The notes under the pieces: model-generated
What the model was told of the DNA's origin: nothing
The model's input: the letters and a program-made list of their open reading frames with translations, nothing else
The model's database searches: none
Part shown: positions 56,001 through 64,000 of the stretch, one piece after another
Layout: each line of letters starts with the position of its first letter
Numbering within the stretch: the first letter of the stretch is position 1
Assembly: GCA_034638255.1 (NCBI GenBank)
Contig: JAWPGT010000007.1
Span: forward strand, 868,001 to 932,000
Origin: Coprinus comatus
Taxonomy: Eukaryota > Basidiomycota > Agaricomycetes > Agaricales > Agaricaceae
Length of the DNA stretch: 64,000 nt
Direction of reading: 5' to 3'
Program-made: the position numbers and the translations under genes

Positions 56001-58066
56001 ATCTCTTCACGAGTCCAGTCTGAATCCTTATAACACGTTTCTTGCTTCTTCCACTATTCAACGGAAAGAACAAAACAAGGGTGCAAAGCATAATAAAACA
56101 AGAGCACGCCGCAAGAATCAGTAATCAGAACAACGGAGATTTTCTCGGAAATGGAGTTGATGAATCAACATTACCTTCTCTAGACGCATAGGGTTTTTCA
56201 TATTCACCCCAGTGAACGGTAAAGCGTTAAGCGCGGCATCAGAGAAACGGCGAATAACTTCAGTCAACCAATCAACGCTTGTTTGAAGTTCTTGATTATT
56301 CGTAAGACTCTTCTTGCAAGCTTCCACTAATTTACGTGAGACAACAAAAACAGGGGGCAGGTGCCATAATAGCAGCAAATCCAGAAAATCAGGTCAGCCA
56401 ACGATGATTTCCCTTTCGCCACAAAATATGTAATAATGATCTGCTTACCTTCAGCAACTGTTTGCGTGAAGTGGGTGACGAAGTATAAAGACCCTGAGTT
56501 GACGTGATTTTAATAAGAAGATGAAAGATCACAAACCTTCTGCTTCTGTCAAACTATTGATGATGCCTAGAACCTCGACAGTGTTATCTCCACCGCGCTC
56601 ATCGATGTCTGAAATAAGTCCATTCGCGTTAGAAGGGGTACGTACCATGAGTACCGTTCCAAATGTAACGCTTACCAGGAGGATAACTATATGGATCCGG
56701 GGCTAGGGGAACACTGGCTTGATACTTGGGTCCTTGGCGAGTTGCGGTACGAGGGAATATCAAGTCTTCGGGATCTATGTATAGATGTGAGGAAACACGT
56801 TTATAGCTTATCCCCAGTAACTTAAAGACATACCAAGGGTGTCCTCTGCGACCGTATATTGACTAAAATTATCAGCAACGTCAGATTTGCTTTTGTGGTC
56901 CGAGACGGAGGAAGGATTGTAAGTAATAATAAAACTCACCCAAAATACCTGAAAGGCCACATGTTGAAGTGCTTGACAGGACAATTCTCTTCCCGCTCAG
57001 CTTGGGCTCTATCCTTACGTGGACGACCTCGGCCTCTCGCCGCTGGTGCATTTGTTCTCCTGGTAGGTGTGGGGTAACGTACATCATGACTATCAACCTC
57101 TTCTTCATGTTTGCGGGAACAAGGTGCACAAGTCCAACCATATCCACGAGAGGGCTTAGCAAGGAGCGGAGGTTGAACGCAGTGCATATGGAAATATTTC
57201 TTGCAACGGTCACATTGGACAGTCTCAGGGCTTTACCAGACAAAGTTCCCCAAGGGGGCACACAAGTTAGCGAGTTGATTGATGATTGATTGATTGGGGC
57301 AACACGACAGACCGAATAGTCTGGATGTTTGTTTGGTTCTTCCCTCTCAAAAAATAGCTTACCTTGGACACCAGCCTTCGCACGTATCACATAAGCGGAT
57401 ATTATCTGTGAGGTCTGCGACCATTTCTTTCTCAGTGACGATATATTCATATCTTGAGATCAAGACTTGACGAATATGGTCAGGCACTGAATAACAAGAG
57501 TTGTGTTGAGTTTCAAGCGGAAGAAAGAGATTTGAAAGAGCGCTTATAGTGGCACTTTCGCACGTACAGTTACGAACGTCGGAGGATTGAATGACTTCGA
57601 ATTCTTTCTTGATATATGGATCGAATAGCCTATTGTAATAGAACCTGTCTGGACGCTTTTTCCAGCCTGCTAGGTCGGAGATTTTATCTCTGTGGACGAC
57701 GTAGCACTTGCCGCGTAACTGATTGATGTCGCAGACTTCGGAATAGATGGCAGACAACAAAAGACGACAGTCTGCCACTGGGCGTTCACTTACATCGCAA
57801 GGGCGGTAGTACCACGCGAGACGAACTCTGGTGTAAAGGTAATTTTTGCCCTCTGGACCTTTGGGAGCATCTTCTGGAGGCAAGAACTCCATGATGCGCG
57901 CAATGGAATAAGGCGTGCCATCTCGGGTTTCCCAACTGGGCGAACAGTAAACATGGTCTGTAAAAATATGTAAGGGGTCTGAAGAGACTGTGTGTGGCAA
58001 CTGGATGAGGATTATACCATTGACTTTGACCTGTTCTCCGTTTTTGAGGAACACGGGATGGGTCAT
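53008..58066 (-). CDS. SNT2: Snt2-like chromatin protein (BAH, PHD, SANT, GATA-type finger, PHD/ePHD)
   Basis: Seen: ATG at 58066 (MTHPVFLKNGEQVKVN), then an intron and a BAH domain (DHVYCSPSWETRDGTPY, IARIMEFL, RVRLAWYYRPCDVSE, CYVVHRDKI). The first PHD finger is CDTCEGW...CDRCKKYFHMHCVQPP...WTCAPC. A SANT domain includes DWTREEIVAFEDGIMHHN and VVRFYGHWK. A GATA-like finger is CGACRTRETPVWWKAPKG...CDNCGNNWRKY. A PHD (CLACTRTGPLG...CELC) and an extended PHD (CVLCPRGK...CWAHVLCAVF...CSVCNLAEGAVIRC) come next. The C-terminal Cys pairs CHICHTHF and CHKCHYE end at 53008. Known: Snt2 works with Ecm5 and the Rpd3 deacetylase in stress-responsive chromatin in yeast and in fungal pathogenesis. Nuclear. 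About 16 exons, about 1,180 aa. Start alternative: in-frame ATG at 58180, rejected because the leader is not family-like. Confidence 0.92.
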
Positions 58067-58509
58067 AAGGAGAGTAATAGTGTGGTAATGAAGAGAAGAA
58101 GTCGCCAAAAAAACGATACGACACAGAAAATACGGACAGACAGGAGGGGATGTGGCTACTGCGGAAGAGAATTTTAGCAAGCCGAGTTAATCGAGGGATA
58201 GAGCTGTTTCAGCGAAAACGGGATGGTAGTATGAAGTGTAGGAGCAAACAGCAGTGGCCGGATTTAGGACTCCGACATGCCAAAAGCAGATCTCGGAATA
58301 GCAACATTAATAATCGTAATATCAACACTACTCGCACACCTGGGGCTTGTGCAATCCAACTGCCTGGTGCCTGGTGCTGGGCCACGGAGAGAAAAGAGCC
58401 AGCCGGCGAATTCCAGCAAGAGAGAAGGGCCATATGGGGACTAACAGGGTCTGATCCTCCACGGCTGTCAGTTATGTTACTCCAGATTCACAGCTGGCCT
58501 TGACCCGAT
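58067..58509. promoter_or_regulatory. Divergent promoter, SNT2 / histidine kinase
   Basis: About 443 bp between two divergent start codons. No clear TATA box. The opposing frames at 58150-58503 and 58209-58433 look random. Confidence 0.45.
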
Positions 58510-61500
58510 ATGGTCGCAATACGGCGTAGATTGTCACCAAACTCTTCCCCTCTCCCAACCACCATCTTCTCTATGCCGTCCTGGTTGCGACGCCTGGCCA
58601 CCCCACACGACACAAAATGGCCAGATGAAGACCCAGACCTCTCTCCCTCTCTCCGCATCGACATGCCCGACAAGTCCCATAACTTTCCACAGTCAAAATC
58701 GACCTCACCAGTCACCTCCATTCTCCCCCCTCCCGCGACACACACACATTGCGCCCCCAGAAGAAAAAGGTTTATAGAGACACGCTTCAACACCTTCTGG
58801 AAACGCCTCAGAACACAGCTCGTACCACCAGCACCGTCCACTAGTTCTCACATGGATGTTGGTGGCAGCACACCTGACAACACTTCTCCAAAGACCCCAA
58901 CCGAGAAACCCATTGTTGATGAAAACGGAGAAGTGAACGAGGTGGTGCTTGATCGAGTCTGGTCAGATGAATTCCAGATTTCCGACTCACCTTCAGAACG
59001 TGGCGCTAAAGGTATCTCCCGCAACAAGTCAGGTGTTAATGCAAACGGCGCCAATATCACAGAACGTGAAAGCTTGGCAAACAAAACGTATTGGCCTATA
59101 TGGAAACCATTCGTTATCCTCAGATACAAAGCCTATCCTCTTCTGCTTGAATTCTTCTTCACGCGTTTCGGAGATGAGAAATCAGAAAGTCACTACGCCC
59201 AGGTCAGTATACCGTGTAGATGAGTTACCCAGCCCACTCACTTGTCTTTAGGAGGATTGGATACTCAAAAAATCTCTTGCACTGTGGGGAGCCCTCTGGC
59301 TCATTGTCAACTGGGTTCTTGGCGTCGCTTTTCTGGACGGAATCAAAGACAATAAATTCATCAAAGCCGACATAGTATTTTATTTCGTGGTGTGTACTAC
59401 ATGATGATGTCATTGATATACAAGGTTGTTGACCATGTAATTTAGGTCGGGCCTCTACTTGCATTTCCCGTCTTGTGAGTCTCCATTCCATCAATTTAAA
59501 TCCCTCGCCTCATTTCTCAGGTGGATGGTAATCTATGACTGGCCACGAGATCGACCGACACTGTACCAACTATTTTTGGCAGTTGCTATATGGGCATGGT
59601 AAGCTAATCCCACCTATTCCGGGTTTTCTGATCGTGTTGATGTGATGTTAGGGGCTTCTACTTCGTATTGTTCATGTGAGCATCCCAATCCAGTTATCTC
59701 AAGAGCATTTGTCTAATTCTTTTTATAGCAAAATATGCGACTTTTACAATCCTCATGAAGTGAAAAGTTGCCAGAGTCGTGACTTCTTAGGTCTATTCTT
59801 TTACACGACGGTTAGACAAAAAATACCTTCGTCCGTGTTACATTGGCTGATCTGTTCCTAGGCTTTGCAAACAATGGGTCTCTTCGGTTTAAAGTTGAAC
59901 AGGTTGATGGCTGCAGTCGGTGCCATCAGTTTCTTCGTCATGTATGTATCTTACATTCGCAACAGATTTCACAAGCTCAAGTAATGCGTCAGGACAAGTA
60001 TTCTTATGATCCCAGCCAGAGATAGTTGGGTCAGAAGTAGGTCTCTACATGTTGTGATGAAGGTCTTCCATTGACCTACTTTTCAGATATGATCAACTTC
60101 TTTGTCTTTCACTTTTGTAAGATTTTCCCTCTAGAACGTCGAATGTTTTATTGATCGACCTTCTAGTCCTCATTTATGTTCACTACATGCGAGAAAACGC
60201 AAGTGCCATTTTTAATCATGGTAATCCCTTTCTAACCGAATGTTTAGTCAGAAAGACGTCTGTATACACTCAGATATCAACTCAAGATACAGTACCGGGT
60301 AAGGTGCTTAGTGTGCATAGAAAACCAGAGCTGATCCCCTTTCAGGCAACTCAAAAAGCTCAAGTTAACGAACGCAAGACAGCAGACTCCAAGAGAAGGC
60401 TAACTTCGTATGTGCATTATCTCAAAAATTATTACAATGAACTTATGTGATCTCTCAGCTATGTATTCCATGATAAGTCTAGACGATATCTAAAAATTGT
60501 ATTGTATACTTATCTTGCGCGCCAACACAGGTTAGAGTACCTCTGAACACTGCTCGTGAGTAGAGTTCACCACGAATACTAACTGAAACTGACGTTGTAT
60601 TAAAGTTTTGGCCGTGCAAAATATGGAGGCTACCAACAGTATCTTGAAAGATCAGGAGGTCGAGTTCAACGCACTCTCTGGAAGTTTGAGCATGATGTCA
60701 AAGGGTGGGTGTTTGTTAACTTATCCTTAAGGCCATTCATTAACATGCTACAGTTCTTAACGACGTTTTGGATTTGTGAGTGGATGACGCGAGATTGCAC
60801 TGTTCTCGACCTAAAGTTTCCTTCCATGTAGCAACAAGATGGATAGTGGTAAATTTGAGTCAGCTATGAGAGTAGGTTCTTCATTTCCACCGCAACTAGC
60901 TGTCCATTAACTGATGCATGCTCCAGCCCTATGCGTTCCATCAAGTCATGCGATCGTTATTTATCCCGCTTCGTATGGCTACCAATGCTCGTAACTTGAT
61001 CTTGGAAACTGATCTAGACCCGGCTATTGACATAGTATGTTTTACTTCCCTCTCACCGTTTCCATATATGAGTTCTGAAAGATCTTAGATGGCCAGGAAA
61101 GCCGCATATGAAGCCCTTGGTGAATCGCAGGAAACTATACGACAGCATATACTTGCTCATCCGGATATTGATGGTCTTGTTGCTGGTGACGAAACCCGTC
61201 TCAGGCAGATCATTAACAATCTAGCCAGGTATTTCATATTGCTTTCATTAGTATTTCATTGCCTAGATACTCATTAATTCATCAGTAATGGGTGTAAATT
61301 CACCCCGGATGGCGGAAAACTCACAATTCGCACACGCCTGCTATTACCTTCCTTACCCCCCGGGTTCAATCCTTTAGATTTTGTTGATGAATCTGCGGAT
61401 AAAGATAAATTACGATCACCACTATCAGCATCACACCTCACTACTCTCGAAACCGATAGGGTGGACCCGTTGCTAGTTGGCATTGACCAAGAAAAGTTGC

Positions 61501-63404
61501 CTACCCCTAAGCAAACGACGAAAACGCCTAGCTTACCGAAGGCTAATGTGGTACCAATACCTGCTGATACAATTGTTGTTAGAATTGAGGTTGAGGATAG
61601 TGGTTGTGGAATACAGCCTGGTGACATGCACAAATTATTCAGTGAGTTCCATGTGGCTTAAATACGATACCATTTGACTAACATATCAATAGCGGCGTTT
61701 AATCAAACGGAACAAGGAAAACAACAAGGTGGCAAAGGAACTGGTTTAGGTTTAGCGTTGGTTAGACAAATTGTCAAACTCACTGGAGGTCGACTTGGAT
61801 TACAATCTAAAGTTGGTCGAGGTTCCACTTTCTGGGTTGAGATACCCCTTGGAATCGGTCGATCTGCGCTTTTAACTCATCCACCGCTCCCTGATGCTGG
61901 AATGTCTCATGGCTCAAGTCACGTCGAATATGAACATGGTCAAGTTTTACGAACTGGTGTTTTCGAGGCTGAAGCCGCGGCAAGCAGAGCTCAAGATTTG
62001 TTGGATAAATTACCACGGATTCCTAGTGCTGCTACTTCTGCCAATTCAAAAGTTGCTATGCAAGGTCTCATGGATCAAGGTTGGTGAATTTCTTTTGGGT
62101 ATCAACCTCATCGCAACAGTCAAGGAAAACTCATTATTTTTCAATTTGGGTTTTTTGTTGTGTTTTTATTAGCTGGGCGCGTGGAACTTGTACTAAAGGA
62201 ACACGATTCAGAGGCACGCCAGCGACAAAAAGGCGGAGGAGGTAAGGTCACTAGTGAGATACACGTTTGGCATCCTTTTCTTAAGAGAAAAGCTGATGAA
62301 CGTTATTTATAGGCGGTACACCTGTATCATCAGGCGACGCAACCCCTTTGGCAACTCCTTCCACAGAGATTTTTTTACAAGAAGCAATGATTACTGATGG
62401 TAGCGCCACTACAACTAAAAGAACAGGTCAACGACCTACATTTGTTCAACTGCCTGCTCCACGAACATTTGATCATCAAATTCCAGCAGTTTCACCGTCT
62501 GCTTTATCTTCGTATTCAAATTCATCAACATCACCTCTAACTTTATTCGATGCAACTCATGCAAGAGGAAGTCCTTCATCTCTTAACGCAGGATGTAATT
62601 TCGAAGCCGCAGCTGGAATGTCTGTATTGGTAGTGGATGATGATCCATTAACCAGAACATTGATGAAACGGATTTTAACGAGATTAGGATGTCATGTTAT
62701 GGTCGCCGAAAATGGAGAAATGGCTTTGGAAATGATTTTGGGTAGGAAAGTTAATGTACCTCTTTTGACTCCTTCAAGTGATGTGGAGGAATATACAAAG
62801 AGAGAGTCTATGCCGATTTTGGAACAGGATGTGGAGTTGGGTTTGGGTTCGAGTTTAGGGTTGAAGTCGAATGAGACTTGGACTCCGGATGGGGAGACTC
62901 CAGTGGAAGAGGAGTATAGGTTTGCGATTATCTTTTTGGATAATCAGATGCCGGTTATGTCTGGATTGAGAGTGGTGGCTAAGTTGAGAGAGCTGAGAAG
63001 GACAGATTTTGTGGTTGGAGTTACTGGTTAGTTTTTTCCCCGTTTCTTGATGAATTATACTGATGTGATGAATTTTGTTATTATAGGGAATGCTTTATTG
63101 ACTGGTGAGTTTTTAAAACAAGCATATGGTATGGCAGTAAACTAATTTTACTTTGATAATAGATCAACAAGAGTACTTGGAAGCTGGCGTTGATAGGGTT
63201 CTGACGAAACCTGTACTTGAGAGGAGTTTACGTGAGGTTTTACAATTAGCTGATGAAAGAAGGAAAAGTATTCCTGGTCTTCAAGTTATGCAAGTTAGTT
63301 TGCAAGAAGAACAAGAACAAGCACAAGCACAAGCACAAGAAGAACAGGGTACACCTGAATCACAGGGAGTTTCGGATTTTGATCTTTCTTCACATTCTCC
63401 TTAA
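58510..63404 (+). CDS. Membrane-bound hybrid histidine kinase
   Basis: Seen: a disordered N-terminus from ATG 58510 (inner ATG 58573 possible), then several short exons encoding hydrophobic helices (WILKKSLALWGALWLIVNWV, VGPLLAFPVLWMVIYDW, WGFYFVLF, LNRLMAAVGAISFFVM, INFFVFHF). This gives about six membrane segments. Then come a linker (RYQLKIQYRATQKAQVNERK), the H-box SYVFH|VRVPLNTALLAVQNM, the N-box DETRLRQIINNLASNGCKF, the G1 motif VEDSGCGIQPGD and G2 GGKGTGLGLALV. The receiver domain has VLVVDDDPLTR, FLDNQMPVMSG (phospho-Asp) and VLTKPV. It stops at 63404. Known: such kinases feed the HOG-type phosphorelay through Ypd1. Odd: at 60469-60531 the H-box intron lacks a GT donor (CAT GA, then TAAGTC), although both flanking exons are intact. 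About 20 exons. Ligand unknown. Confidence 0.88.
60474..60530 (+). other. Intron at the H-box without a recognisable GT donor
   Basis: After the phospho-acceptor His codon (60469-60471) the sequence reads GA then TAAGTC; a GT is missing where GAG|GTAAGT would be expected. The acceptor CAACACAG is followed by GTTAGAGTACC (VRVPLN). Removing 60474-60529 exactly would restore His-Glu-Val, but with TA...CA ends. Confidence 0.55.
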
Positions 63405-64000
63405 CTTTTCTTTTGTTGTTTTTTTTTTTTTTTTTTTTTTTTTTTTTGGTTTTTTAAAGAATTACCTAGGAACTTTCATGAATCATCTACGCTTCTTGGG
63501 AGCGGAGTCGTAAAATTGTATTTTTATTTTCGGTTCTGCTGTTAGAGTCAGAACCAGAACCAGAACCAGAACCCAGATTTTTGACCTTAACTTGAACTTT
63601 TGTTTTTTTTTTCTGTTTTCATTGTCATCCAATCCGTCCAATATCCGACCCCTCTACTTACCACCCCTTTACTTAAAGTAGTCGTTATGCAAAGTTTATT
63701 TAATTCTTAGCTTTAGTTTTATGTCCTTGGTCAGACTCATGATGCATGCTTGATCTTCTGTGTTTTTTTTTGTTTTCGTTGTATATATACGTAGTTTTTT
63801 TTGATACTTGATGTTTAGATATTCACAAGCCAGCGTAGTCATTTCCACAAATCACAATTTATTGTTTTCCCTTCTGTTTTTGGTATAAAGAGTCGTTGTA
63901 GTAGAAAACAAGGGATATGTGATAGCAGCCAGTGGCCACTGGTTACGGTTACAGTTACCGGTATAGTTTCCCGATAAAACACCCCGCGTTTTCAAATTTT
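63405..64000. other. 3' flank of the histidine kinase
   Basis: A T-run of about 30 lies at 63417-63447 and a CAGAAC tandem repeat (four units) at about 63549-63574. The rest is T-rich with no gene seen before the end of the window. Confidence 0.5.

Noticed and set aside
60200..60232. A 27-31-nt intron in the histidine kinase linker
   Set aside because: Too short. An intron of about 49 nt (donor GTGCCA after MRENA, acceptor TTTAGTCAG) joins the same frame into RRLYTLRYQLKIQYR with a CTAAC branch-like site.

Overview
The window looks like ordinary nuclear chromosome from an agaricomycete basidiomycete (mushroom-forming fungus). Nearly every gene is cut by many introns of about 45-80 nt with GT...AG ends. 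The gene families fit that clade: an AA14-type copper monooxygenase, a FunK1 fungal-type kinase, two microsomal P450s, a DUF4470/MYND protein, and a hybrid histidine kinase whose H-box region is typical of basidiomycetes. I see no plasmid, prophage, CRISPR array, rRNA or intact transposon. The species cannot be named from the sequence.

Layout, left to right. 686-2034 (+) secreted AA14 LPMO. 2610-3438 (-) small unrecognised protein. 3439-7153 long gene-poor stretch with one weak two-exon candidate. 7154-9804 (+) FunK1 kinase that appears broken. 10090-12800 (+) cytochrome P450. 12854-16848 (-) DUF4470/MYND protein with one in-frame TGA. 17844-19820 (-) tRNA m3C methyltransferase, head to head with 19959-26099 (+), a Rom2-like Rho GEF with two DH domains. 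27168-28317 (+) unrecognised protein. 28878-31013 (-) second P450. 31014-33479 gene-poor, with a long G-run cluster. 33480-35357 (-) disordered conserved-looking protein. 35774-37094 (-) ZNF511-like zinc finger. 37268-37345 (+) tRNA-Asn. 37742-38471 (-) GFA/CENP-V-fold protein. 38643-38716 (-) tRNA-Ile. 38878-39639 (+) DNA polymerase delta small subunit. 40329-43269 (+) phenol hydroxylase-type flavoprotein. 43649-47267 (-) ADIP/SSX2IP-like coiled-coil protein. 47673-51776 (+) Doa4-type deubiquitinase. 53008-58066 (-) Snt2-like chromatin protein. 58510-63404 (+) membrane hybrid histidine kinase.

Functionally it mixes housekeeping genes (tRNA modification, replication, spindle or SPB anchoring, endosomal deubiquitination, chromatin, cell-wall-integrity Rho signalling, two-component signalling) with saprotroph-type accessory genes (AA14, two P450s, phenol hydroxylase). 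No co-functional cluster is evident. Divergent pairs share short promoters: TRM140/RhoGEF (about 138 bp), ADIP/DOA4 (about 405 bp), SNT2/histidine kinase (about 443 bp).

The oddities most worth checking are these: a missing splice donor exactly at the phospho-acceptor H-box of the histidine kinase; in-frame TGA codons where tryptophan is expected in two separate genes; a tRNA-Asn with four extra bases at the intron position; tandem DH domains in the Rho GEF; and a GC-AG intron in the first P450. Exon borders were placed by eye from splice signals and protein continuity.
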